A stretch of DNA of 39,021 bases from contig JARLHC010000114.1 in NCBI GenBank assembly GCA_031292455.1, positions 1 through 39,021 of the forward strand, in the 5' to 3' direction. The notes below the pieces were generated by a model. It worked only from the letters and a program-made list of their open reading frames with translations, was not told the DNA's origin and made no database searches. Position 1 is the stretch's first letter; every line of letters begins with the position of its first letter. Shown here piece after piece: positions 18,640 through 26,511 of the stretch. The position numbers and the translations under genes are program-made. Source of the DNA: Ignavibacteriaceae bacterium (GTDB lineage Bacteria > Bacteroidota > Ignavibacteria > Ignavibacteriales > Ignavibacteriaceae).

Positions 18640-19809
18640 ATGCCAAAATTTAACGGGTTAGATTATTTCAATATTGAGTCTCTCTTGTCTGAAGATGAAA
18701 TAATGATCAGAAATTCAGTCAGGGACTTCGTTAGTTCAGAAATAATTCCAATTATTGAAAAATATAATAGGGAAAATAAATTTCCTTCTGAACTTATACG
18801 TAAAATAGCAGAACTTGGTCTGTTCGGCATAACGTTACCTCAAAAATATGGTTGCGCTGAATTGAATAATGTAGCCTATGGTTTGGTTATGCAGGAACTC
18901 GAGAGAGGGGATAGTGGGATTAGAAGTTTTGTTTCAGTTCAAAGTGCTCTGGTAATGTACCCTATCTTTTCATTTGGATCAGAAGAACAAAAAAATTACT
19001 GGCTTCCTTTGTTATGTAAAGGTGAATTAATTGGCTGCTTCGGGCTAACTGAACCTGATTTTGGATCTAATCCTGGGGGCATGATTACTAAAGCTGAAAA
19101 GATAGATGGTGGGTATATTCTCAATGGTGCAAAAATGTGGATCACTAACGGCACTATCGCTGATGTTGCTGTTGTCTGGGCTAAGCTGGAAGGCAAGGTA
19201 CATGGTTTCCTGGTAGAGAAAGGTACCAAAGGTTATACGGCTCCTGAAATGAAAGGAAAACACTCATTACGCGCCTCTGTAACCAGTGAATTGATTTTTG
19301 AAGATGTGTTTGTTCCTGAGAAAAATCATCTTCCTGATACATCTGGTTTGAAAAGTGCCTTAATGTGCCTGAACCAGGCAAGATATGGAATCGCCTGGGG
19401 TGTGGTAGGTGCAATGATGGCATGCTATGATTGCGCTTTAAATTATGCAAAATCAAGAGTGCAATTTAATAAACCCATTGCAGCTTACCAGATTACTCAG
19501 GAAAAGTTGGTTTATATGGTGACTGAGATAACCAAATCGCAGCTTCTAAACGTGCAGCTCGGGAGAATGAAAGATAAAGGTACGTTGAGGCATACTCACG
19601 TCTCATTGGCTAAAAGAAATAATTGTGAAAAAGCTTTGGATATTGCCCATATTGCAAGAGAAATATTAGGTGCAAATGGAATACTTGACGAATACCCCAT
19701 AATGCGGCATTCAGCAAATCTTGAATCCGTAAAAACCTATGAAGGAACTCATGAAATGCATACCTTGATAATTGGTGAAGATATAACCGGTATTCAGGCA
19801 TTCTTTTAA
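18640..19809 (+). CDS. Acyl-CoA dehydrogenase, glutaryl-CoA dehydrogenase-like
   Basis: The 389-residue flavoprotein has the full acyl-CoA dehydrogenase fold. GLTEPDFGSNPGGM and KMWITNG form the FAD/substrate region, and KTYEGTHEMHTLIIGEDITGIQAF at the end contains the catalytic base Glu368. Two features point to the glutaryl-CoA dehydrogenase branch: Arg95 in GIRSFVSVQSALVMYP, matching the Arg that binds the distal carboxylate, and the C-terminal ITGIQAF. The reaction would be oxidation and decarboxylation of glutaryl-CoA to crotonyl-CoA in lysine/tryptophan breakdown, passing electrons to Etf. An isobutyryl- or 2-methylacyl-CoA enzyme is less likely. The gene is monocistronic between the hppA terminator and a 161-nt gap; the etf genes of the window are 15 kb away. 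Confidence 0.88.
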   Translation: MPKFNGLDYFNIESLLSEDEIMIRNSVRDFVSSEIIPIIEKYNRENKFPSELIRKIAELGLFGITLPQKYGCAELNNVAYGLVMQELERGDSGIRSFVSVQSALVMYPIFSFGSEEQKNYWLPLLCKGELIGCFGLTEPDFGSNPGGMITKAEKIDGGYILNGAKMWITNGTIADVAVVWAKLEGKVHGFLVEKGTKGYTAPEMKGKHSLRASVTSELIFEDVFVPEKNHLPDTSGLKSALMCLNQARYGIAWGVVGAMMACYDCALNYAKSRVQFNKPIAAYQITQEKLVYMVTEITKSQLLNVQLGRMKDKGTLRHTHVSLAKRNNCEKALDIAHIAREILGANGILDEYPIMRHSANLESVKTYEGTHEMHTLIIGEDITGIQAFF

Positions 19810-19970
19810 ATAACCTTCCTTCTTTTCGAGAGTAGAATATAGGGCTTATTAACCAGCTTAAAAAAGGATTGGGAATTTAAGAGACAAATGATAACCATTT
19901 ATAATATATATGGTTGTATTGTTTTATTTAATGTTTTTATTTCATAAGAATTACTTGGAAATTTAATCTG

Positions 19971-21257
19971 ATGTTTAAAGTACTAGTTATTGCATATTAT
20001 TATCCGCCTTTGGGATTATCCGGGGTTCAAAGAACTCTAAAGTTCGTAAAATATATGAAAGATTACAACTGGGAGCCCGTCGTACTTACTACTGGCAATA
20101 TAGCATACTTTGCTCATGATTATTCTCTCCTTAAAGAAAGTAATGATGCAGGAGTCAGGGTTGTTCGTTCTGGAGGAAGAGGTCCGAATTCATTGCTTTC
20201 TAAATTCGGTACTATGAAAATCCCTCCGGAATTAATTAGAAAACTAATAAACAGGGTAAGTCAGGCAATTTATATACCGGATAATAAAATATCATGGGCT
20301 AAAGCAGCCTATAAAACCGCCGAGAAATTATTATCAGAAGAAAAATTTAATGCTATATTCGTAACAGGTCCTCCGTTCTCTGCATTTGTCCTTGGAAGTC
20401 GGCTAAAGAAAGATTTTAATATTCCTCTCTTTCTGGACTACCGGGATCTTTGGTTTGGAAGCTATTTCTCTTTTTATATGACCCCTTTTCATAAACTGAT
20501 TCAGAAAAGAAATGAATATCTTTCATTAAAAAGTGCCGACCGTATTTTTGTAACAAATAGGAAAATAAAAGAAAATATTCTGAATTATTTCCCATTCCTT
20601 ACTTTTGAGGATATAGTAATATTACCCCATGGTTATGATGCAGAGGATTTTGAGAAATTAAAGCCTATTCCTAAGCATAATGATAAGATGATAATTACTT
20701 ATTCTGGAATTTTTGTTGAATATAATTCTCCTAAGTATTTCATCAGAGCATTTAAGAAACTTTCAATTGAAAGACCGGACGTTGCCCAAAATATTGAATT
20801 ACATTTTGTCGGCTTCCTTAGGAAAGAGAATAAAAAACTAATTAAAAAATTAAAACTTGAAAGTTTTGTCAAAGATCATGGTTATATGAATCATGGTGAC
20901 TCTATTATTAAAATTAAATCTAGTGATATCCTCTGGATTATGGTGGGAAGGAAAAAGAACATTGATGCTATACTTCCCGGTAAACTCTATGAATATTTCG
21001 GTTCTTTGAAACCAATTATTGCTTGTGTTCCTGAAGGAGCTGCCAAAATAGCAGCTAAAGAATACGGTGCATGTTTTATAACTGAGCCGGATGATATCGA
21101 TCAGATAAAAAACACTATCCTTGAAGTTTATGAGTCCTATAAAAAGAATCAGTTGCCTCAACCTGATGAAAATTATGTTGCTAAATACAGAAGGGATTTT
21201 TTAACTGAGCAACTGACCAAACAAATGCAGTTTATGGTAAAGGATGATTTAATATAA
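19971..21257 (+). CDS. Glycosyltransferase, GT4-like
   Basis: The 428-residue protein has a two-domain GT-B layout. The N-terminal part begins with VLVIAYYYPPLGLSGVQRT, typical of GT4-like acceptor domains, and the C-terminal part carries LPHGYDAEDF and PGKLYEYFGSLKPIIACVPEG, the nucleotide-sugar binding region of GT4. There are no membrane segments, so it should act at the cytosolic membrane face in glycan or capsule synthesis. No other sugar genes flank it, and substrate and acceptor cannot be inferred. The 161 nt upstream are A/T-rich with a weak inverted repeat AACCAT/ATGGTT at 19894-19916. The ATG at 19971 lacks a clear Shine-Dalgarno. Confidence 0.82.
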   Translation: MFKVLVIAYYYPPLGLSGVQRTLKFVKYMKDYNWEPVVLTTGNIAYFAHDYSLLKESNDAGVRVVRSGGRGPNSLLSKFGTMKIPPELIRKLINRVSQAIYIPDNKISWAKAAYKTAEKLLSEEKFNAIFVTGPPFSAFVLGSRLKKDFNIPLFLDYRDLWFGSYFSFYMTPFHKLIQKRNEYLSLKSADRIFVTNRKIKENILNYFPFLTFEDIVILPHGYDAEDFEKLKPIPKHNDKMIITYSGIFVEYNSPKYFIRAFKKLSIERPDVAQNIELHFVGFLRKENKKLIKKLKLESFVKDHGYMNHGDSIIKIKSSDILWIMVGRKKNIDAILPGKLYEYFGSLKPIIACVPEGAAKIAAKEYGACFITEPDDIDQIKNTILEVYESYKKNQLPQPDENYVAKYRRDFLTEQLTKQMQFMVKDDLI

Positions 21258-21678
21258 TATTCTGATGGCCGCCATTTCTCTGGCTAATATCGTTTAAATC
21301 ATTATCTGTTTGGAATAGACAGCCTCTGTTGGATAATTAAAACCTATAATAATCCCCCCGGCCTTCATATTATTATTCCTTCAAATACAAATTATAGAAT
21401 TAGAAATTATTGCATTCTTATAAAGACATTGAGCTGGTGTATATAAGGATTACAAAATACATAATAAATAATACTACCTTTACCTGGATTTATTAAAAAT
21501 AAACTCGGTTAACAACAACTGCTGTTAGTTCATGTAAATAGATCTTCTAGAGTAAAAAAGAAAAAACAAATTATATAGGTTGGTAGAATTATTTATTTTC
21601 AAAAAAGAACAGATCGCATTATTGAAATATGTTAAAAAATCTGGCCTCCTTTTTTCATCTACATAAATATTATATATA
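21258..21678. other. Intergenic region, no gene recognised
   Basis: This A/T-rich stretch between the glycosyltransferase and the YhcH-family gene has stop codons in all frames at short intervals. I see no convincing start with a ribosome site, no RNA gene and no terminator with a T-run. A weak interrupted palindrome (TAACAACAACTGCTGTTA, 21510-21527) is the only structure beyond the inverted repeat listed separately. The length suggests a long leader or a decayed gene, but no remnant could be identified. Confidence 0.5.
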
Positions 21679-21699
21679 TTTATAACTTACAGTTATAAA
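21679..21699. promoter_or_regulatory. 21-bp inverted repeat just upstream of the YhcH-family gene
   Basis: Perfect 9-bp arms TTTATAACT / AGTTATAAA surround a 3-nt centre (TAC). The repeat ends 13 nt before the ATG at 21713. Its size and position fit an operator near the transcription start or a small hairpin at the ribosome site. No T-run follows, so it is not a terminator. YhcH-family genes are often under sugar-responsive control, but the regulator here is unknown. Confidence 0.4.
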
Positions 21700-21712
21700 A
21701 TCTGGGAATAAA

Positions 21713-22162
21713 ATGATTGTAGATTTAATTTGCAACCTGAAGCGTTATGCTGAATTGGGAAATATATTTCAAAAGGCATTTGATTTTATAACTGATCAGG
21801 AATTATTAACATTAAATAATGGAAGATATGATATCGACGGGGATGATATTTATGCTCTCATTAGTGAATATAAAACCAGGGATGATATCGGGGGGAAGCT
21901 TGAAGCGCATAAAAAATATATAGATATACAGTTAGTGGTTAAAGGAAGCGAACTTATCGGGTATGCACCTTTACAGGGGCACGAAATAATATCTGAATAT
22001 AACGAAGATAAAGATATAATCTTATTTTCAGGGGAGAAATCTTTCTTAAAGATTGAGAAAGGCATGTTCGCTGTATTTTTCCCTGGTGAACTGCATATGC
22101 CCGGAATAAAGGAAACAACCAAGGAAGATGTTAAAAAGGTAGTAATTAAAATAAAAGCCTGA
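21713..22162 (+). CDS. YhcH/YjgK/YiaL family cupin protein
   Basis: The 149-residue protein matches the YhcH/YjgK/YiaL (DUF386) family over its whole length. The core reads KLEAHKKYIDIQLVVKGSE, with the Glu/His metal ligands of the cupin barrel, followed by GYAPL, then FFPGELHMPG with a second His. Members include TabA and EbgC-like proteins, linked to sialic acid, biofilm and sugar-epimer metabolism; many have unproved activity. The TPR gene follows after 26 nt. The 9-bp-arm inverted repeat just upstream suggests specific transcriptional control. Without sialic acid genes nearby I do not assign a substrate. Confidence 0.87.
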   Translation: MIVDLICNLKRYAELGNIFQKAFDFITDQELLTLNNGRYDIDGDDIYALISEYKTRDDIGGKLEAHKKYIDIQLVVKGSELIGYAPLQGHEIISEYNEDKDIILFSGEKSFLKIEKGMFAVFFPGELHMPGIKETTKEDVKKVVIKIKA

Positions 22163-22188
22163 ATAATTAACGGAACTGTTTTCCCCTG

Positions 22189-23148
22189 ATGCATAAAAAA
22201 TATAATTATATTTTCATAGCCCTCATCTTTACTATTTTGTTTTTATTTGAGGACTGTGCCTCTGGTCCGAATTATATCAATGAAGGGGAAAAGAAATATA
22301 AGGTTAAAGATTATTCTGGCTCAATAGAGGATTTTAAGAAGGAACTAGAAAACCATCCTTCAAATGATTCAGCTTATCTTATGAAAGGAAAAGCCGAGAA
22401 CCTTCTTGGAAAATTTCCTGAGGCTGTGGACGATTTTTCCAGGTCACTTGAAATAAATAAAAGTTATGATGCCTATTTAAATAGGGGGATTGCATATTTA
22501 TCTTTAGATGAAAATGAAAATGCTGAAACCGATTTTTCTTCTGCTATCTTGTTAAAGCCGCTTCGCGATACCGCCTATTATTGCCGCGGGTACGTTAGAA
22601 ACTTATTACACCTGCATAAAGAAGCTATAGCTGATTATGATACTGCAATATTAATTAATCCTGAATATCAGACTGCATATGTGAACCGCGGGAATATTAA
22701 AAGTGATATTGAGGATTATGAGGGAGCTTTGCAGGATTATACAATGGCACTTGATCTTAATCCAAATGATATTCATGCATGTTTTAACAGGGGCTATACG
22801 CTTAAGCTGCTCGGTAATAATGAACAGGCTGTTTCGGATTTTACTAAGGTGATCGAATTATCACCGAATAATGCTGAAGCTTATAACCTAAGGGGTGAGG
22901 CCAGGATGATTTTAAAAAAGTTTAAAGATGCTATTGCTGACTTTTCTGCTTTAATTAAATTAAATCAGAAAGATGCAAGAGCCTATTTTAACAGGGGCAT
23001 GTCCTATATTAAACTTAAAAATAAAAAACAGGGGTGTACTGATCTGACAAGATCAAGTGAACTTGGATATGTTGAAGCTAATGCTGAATTAACAAAAAAT
23101 TGTAAGGCAACAGTTAAGAGCCCTAAAAAAAATAAGCATAAAAAATAA
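22189..23148 (+). CDS. TPR-repeat protein with signal sequence
   Basis: The 319-residue protein has an N-terminal hydrophobic segment (about 7-20) ending in LFEDC. The Cys could be lipidated, but the Asp just before it is atypical for a lipobox, so cleavage by a lipoprotein peptidase is uncertain. From about residue 30 to 295 there are seven or eight 34-residue TPR units with repeated elements such as AYVNRGNIKSDIEDYEGALQ and ACFNRGYTLKLLGNNEQAVS. The Lys-rich tail (KSPKKNKHKK) is basic. TPR arrays mediate protein-protein contacts; this one probably acts in the periplasm. A 62-residue gene follows 11 nt later with a good ribosome site, so the two may be cotranscribed. Confidence 0.78.
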   Translation: MHKKYNYIFIALIFTILFLFEDCASGPNYINEGEKKYKVKDYSGSIEDFKKELENHPSNDSAYLMKGKAENLLGKFPEAVDDFSRSLEINKSYDAYLNRGIAYLSLDENENAETDFSSAILLKPLRDTAYYCRGYVRNLLHLHKEAIADYDTAILINPEYQTAYVNRGNIKSDIEDYEGALQDYTMALDLNPNDIHACFNRGYTLKLLGNNEQAVSDFTKVIELSPNNAEAYNLRGEARMILKKFKDAIADFSALIKLNQKDARAYFNRGMSYIKLKNKKQGCTDLTRSSELGYVEANAELTKNCKATVKSPKKNKHKK

Positions 23149-23159
23149 AAGGTGAAATA

Positions 23160-23348
23160 ATGGAAGAAAATGATAAAAAAATCGGTGTGAGTATTGGTGA
23201 ATACAAAGGAAGTCCGGTTATCTCACTTCCCATGACTGCAGATGGTAAGTATCCTTTTACTTTCGGCTTGGGTAAAGCTAAAACTATCCTTAAATATCTT
23301 GATGAAATTAAAAAATTTGTTGATGAATATGATAAAAAGAAAGGATAA
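23160..23348 (+). CDS. Small hypothetical protein (62 residues)
   Basis: I do not recognise this protein. The reading frame is preceded by AAGGTG with 5 nt spacing to the ATG, one of the better ribosome sites in the window, and follows the TPR gene by 11 nt. The product is mixed charged: a probable beta-rich first half (KIGVSIGEYKGSPVISLPM) and a helical Lys-rich second half (about 39-62) with TILKYLDEIKKFVDEYDKKK. No signal or membrane segment is visible, so it should be cytosolic. It looks like a complete small domain rather than a fragment. The 212-nt gap to maeB has no clear terminator. Confidence 0.65.
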   Translation: MEENDKKIGVSIGEYKGSPVISLPMTADGKYPFTFGLGKAKTILKYLDEIKKFVDEYDKKKG

Positions 23349-23560
23349 CTCCTTTCATTCCCATAAATAAGAAAAAATACTTATCAAAAGAAGCAAATAA
23401 CCTTATTTTTTTCAGTATTTCCTCTTATTTCAATTCCTAAAGATAAATTTATTTTACCAATATCATGGCATAGTTTATGGTTAACTTATTCGTTACAATT
23501 GAAGTGAATTATTGAACATATGGGACTAAACCCAACAACTAATTATTTTTAGAGGTAATT

Positions 23561-25894
23561 ATGAAAATTAATAATGAGGAAGCTTTAGAATATCACAGCC
23601 AGGAAAGGAAAGGTAAAATTGAAGTCATCTCCACTAAACCATGCCTGACTTCAAGGGATCTTTCGTTGGCTTATACCCCGGGTGTTGCTGTCCCTTGCCT
23701 TGAAATTGCTAAAAATGTTGAGGATGTATATAAATATACTGCAAAAGGAAATCTGGTAGCCGTTCTCTCTAATGGAACTGCTGTACTAGGTCTTGGAGAT
23801 ATTGGTCCCGAAGCCGGAAAACCGGTTATGGAAGGGAAAGGTGTTTTATTCAAAAGGTTTGCAGATATTGACGTTTTTGATATTGAAGTTCGAAGTAAAG
23901 ATCCTAAAGAAATTATAAAATTTGCACAGTTGATTGAACCTACTTTCGGAGGGATAAATCTCGAAGATATTAAGGCCCCTGAGTGTTTTGAAATAGAGGA
24001 AACCTTAAAAGCTACAATGGGTATTCCTGTTTTTCATGACGACCAGCATGGCACGGCTATTATTTCCTGCGCTGCTTTAATAAATGCAGTTGAAATTGCA
24101 GGAAAGAAAATGGAAAATATTAGAATAGTTGTTAGCGGTGCAGGTGCTGCTGCAATCTCATGCTGCAAGCTTTATGTCCGCGCCGGCGTTAAAAGAGAAA
24201 ATATTGCAATGTTTGATACAAAAGGGCATATTCATAAGGGCAGGAATGACCTCAATAAATATAAAATCGAATTTGCAACAGGAAAAGATCTCGGTACTCT
24301 ATCCGATGCTATGAAAGGAGCAGACGTCTTCGTTGGTTTATCTAAAGGAGGTGTTGTTTCAAAGGATATGGTTAAAGTAATGGCTCCGAATCCTATTATC
24401 TTTGCAATGGCTAACCCTGATCCGGAAATTACTTATGAAGATGCAACTTCGGTTAGGGATGACCTTATTATGGCAACAGGCAGAAGCGATTATCCTAACC
24501 AGGTTAATAATGTACTTGGCTTTCCATTTATTTTCCGCGGTGCATTGGATGTAAGAGCTACTCAGATAAATGAAGAAATGAAAATGGCCGCAACACTTGC
24601 TCTTGCCGGATTGGCCAAGAAAAATGTTCCTGAGGCTGTTATCAGAGCCTATGGCGGTGAGGCTTTTTCCTTCGGTAAAGATTATATAATTCCTAAACCT
24701 TTTGACCCGCGTGTATTGTATCATGTTGCTCCCGCTGTTGCCAAAGCAGCTATTAAAACTGGGGTTGCAAAAACTATTATTACCGACTGGCTTGCATATG
24801 AAGAACAATTAAAAGAAAGATTGGGCCTCTCTAAAGAAATTATCAGAACTATGATACATAAAGCCCAGAAGAGTCCTATGAAAGTTGTCTACCCTGAAGG
24901 AGAGGATGAAAAAATACTCCGCGCAGCACATCTGTGTTACACTGATGGTATCGCTGTTCCGGTCCTTCTTGGTAAAGAATCCATCATTAAAGAAATGATA
25001 AAAAATCTCCATTATGATGAAAAAGAATTTATTATTGTTGATCACCGGAGATCTAAGCAATTGGATGAGTTTGCTAATAAGTTTTATTCAAAAAGACAAA
25101 GAAAAGGGACTACATTAAAAGAATCTAAATCCTTAATGAAAAACCCTGTTTATTTTGGTTCTATGATGCTCGATAATGGCGATGTTGATGCCCTCATTAG
25201 CGGACTGACCACTCATTATCCCCAGACCATTAAACCTGCCCTGCAATGTGTCGGAATGAAGGAAGGATTTAAGATTGTTTCGGGTCTCTACATCGTTATT
25301 ACTAAGAAAGATGTTTACTTCTTCTCTGATGCTACTGTCAATGTCAACCCGAATGCAGAAGAACTCGCTCAGATAGCTATTTCTGCTGCTGATACTGTCA
25401 GAGAATTTGATATCGTTCCTAAAATAGCAATGCTTTCATTCAGTAATTTCGGCAGTGCTCCTTATCCTCAATCTGTGAAAGTAAAGGAAGCTACCCAGCT
25501 TGTTAAAAAACTTAGACCCGATCTTATTATTGATGGTGAGATGCAGGCAGATACAGCTGTTGTTCCTGAAATTAGAGCTAAGGATTATCCCTTCTCTTCT
25601 CTTCAGGGAAAATCTAATGTCCTTATTTTCCCAAGTCTTGAAGCTGGAAATATTGCTTATAAACTTATGGCCAGAATCGGACAGGCAGTGGTGGTTGGAC
25701 CGATTTTAATGGGTATGAAGAAATCAATTCACGTTCTTCAGAGAGGTGCTACAGTTGACGAGATTTACAATATGACTGCAATCGCAGTTGTAGAAGCTTC
25801 CATTAATGCCAAATCAGAAATGAAACGTCAAAAGGAGGAGTATATCCCTGAGACCATCTCCAAAGAAAAATCAAAACCTAAATTAACTTTATAA
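23561..25894 (+). CDS. maeB: NADP-dependent malic enzyme with phosphotransacetylase-like C-terminal domain
   Basis: The 777-residue protein has the MaeB layout. Residues 1 to about 430 are the malic enzyme: [36 protein letters not shown], the metal and catalytic segment [11 protein letters not shown], and the nucleotide-binding loop [13 protein letters not shown]. Residues from about 445 to the end are a phosphotransacetylase-like domain ([32 protein letters not shown]) that in E. coli MaeB is regulatory and senses acetyl-CoA. The reaction is oxidative decarboxylation of malate to pyruvate with reduction of NADP+. The ATG has an AGAGG ribosome site 6 nt upstream. A strong terminator follows 4 nt after the stop. 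The neighbouring redox operon uses a probable NADPH-binding subunit, so a metabolic link is plausible. Confidence 0.95.
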   Translation: MKINNEEALEYHSQERKGKIEVISTKPCLTSRDLSLAYTPGVAVPCLEIAKNVEDVYKYTAKGNLVAVLSNGTAVLGLGDIGPEAGKPVMEGKGVLFKRFADIDVFDIEVRSKDPKEIIKFAQLIEPTFGGINLEDIKAPECFEIEETLKATMGIPVFHDDQHGTAIISCAALINAVEIAGKKMENIRIVVSGAGAAAISCCKLYVRAGVKRENIAMFDTKGHIHKGRNDLNKYKIEFATGKDLGTLSDAMKGADVFVGLSKGGVVSKDMVKVMAPNPIIFAMANPDPEITYEDATSVRDDLIMATGRSDYPNQVNNVLGFPFIFRGALDVRATQINEEMKMAATLALAGLAKKNVPEAVIRAYGGEAFSFGKDYIIPKPFDPRVLYHVAPAVAKAAIKTGVAKTIITDWLAYEEQLKERLGLSKEIIRTMIHKAQKSPMKVVYPEGEDEKILRAAHLCYTDGIAVPVLLGKESIIKEMIKNLHYDEKEFIIVDHRRSKQLDEFANKFYSKRQRKGTTLKESKSLMKNPVYFGSMMLDNGDVDALISGLTTHYPQTIKPALQCVGMKEGFKIVSGLYIVITKKDVYFFSDATVNVNPNAEELAQIAISAADTVREFDIVPKIAMLSFSNFGSAPYPQSVKVKEATQLVKKLRPDLIIDGEMQADTAVVPEIRAKDYPFSSLQGKSNVLIFPSLEAGNIAYKLMARIGQAVVVGPILMGMKKSIHVLQRGATVDEIYNMTAIAVVEASINAKSEMKRQKEEYIPETISKEKSKPKLTL

Positions 25895-25898
25895 ATGA

Positions 25899-25927
25899 AA
25901 AGGAGAAGCAAATGCTTCTCCTTTCTT
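25899..25927 (+). terminator. Rho-independent terminator of maeB (or attenuator before the NuoE-like gene)
   Basis: A perfect 11-bp stem AAAGGAGAAGC / GCTTCTCCTTT with a 4-nt loop (AAAT) lies between maeB and the NuoE-like gene. A short interrupted T-run (CTT) follows. Only 20 nt separate it from the next ATG, and a -10-like TATACT lies at 25932-25937. The following gene therefore has either a leaderless transcript or depends on read-through. Confidence 0.82.
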
Positions 25928-25947
25928 AATTTATACTATTTATGTAA

Positions 25948-26511
25948 ATGAGAATAGCAAGAATAAAACCTGAAGCAGTAAATCCAGATAAAAGGACTGA
26001 TGTTGATCTTTCATTAATTGATTCTGTTATTGAACGCTATAAAGGAAAGAAGGGAAATCTTATCCCTTTACTTCAGGGAGCACAAACTACCTATGGATAT
26101 ATTCCAAAGGAAGTGTTTGATAAAATCGCTCTGGAAACCGGGTTAAAGAAAAATGACCTTTATGGGGTCGCTACATTCTATGCACAGTTCCGCCTTTCGC
26201 CGGTTGGTAAAGTTGTAGTAAGAGTTTGCCATGGTACTGCATGTCATGTTCAAAATGCAACCGTTATTACTGAAGACCTTCAGAATTTCCTTAATGTAAA
26301 AGATGGTGAAACTACTGAGGACAGGTTGTTTACTCTCGAATCTGTGGCTTGCCTTGGATGCTGCTCTCTTGCTCCTTGTATGATGATAGGTGAAGAAACT
26401 TTTGGTAAACTTAACGGAAAGAAAGCTGTCGATATAGTTAAATCTATTAAACGCAAAGAATCATTGGATAATAAACCTAATCAGGCTAAACCGGAATTAT
26501 GGAAAGCATAA
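25948..26511 (+). CDS. NuoE-like [2Fe-2S] subunit of a soluble NAD(P)H oxidoreductase
   Basis: The 187-residue protein has the helical N-terminal bundle (FYAQFRLSPVG) and the thioredoxin-like [2Fe-2S] domain of the complex I 24-kDa family. Four ligands are in place: Cys94 and Cys99 in CHGTAC, and Cys135 and Cys139 in ACLGCCSLAPC. In complex I and in HydABC-type enzymes this subunit passes electrons next to the NuoF-like flavin subunit. The next gene overlaps by 13 nt and encodes that partner. There are no other complex I genes here, so membership in a soluble complex is more likely than in Nuo. The ATG has no Shine-Dalgarno and sits 20 nt after a hairpin, suggesting leaderless translation. 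HydC/HndA are equivalent family names. Confidence 0.93.
   Translation: MRIARIKPEAVNPDKRTDVDLSLIDSVIERYKGKKGNLIPLLQGAQTTYGYIPKEVFDKIALETGLKKNDLYGVATFYAQFRLSPVGKVVVRVCHGTACHVQNATVITEDLQNFLNVKDGETTEDRLFTLESVACLGCCSLAPCMMIGEETFGKLNGKKAVDIVKSIKRKESLDNKPNQAKPELWKA

Noticed and set aside
21510-21527. Interrupted palindrome TAACAACAACTGCTGTTA
   Set aside because: Imperfect, no T-run, and far from a start codon; likely chance.
24359-24808. 149-codon minus-strand frame inside maeB
   Set aside because: Antisense to conserved malic enzyme sequence; Cys/Asn/Phe-rich product without domain features.
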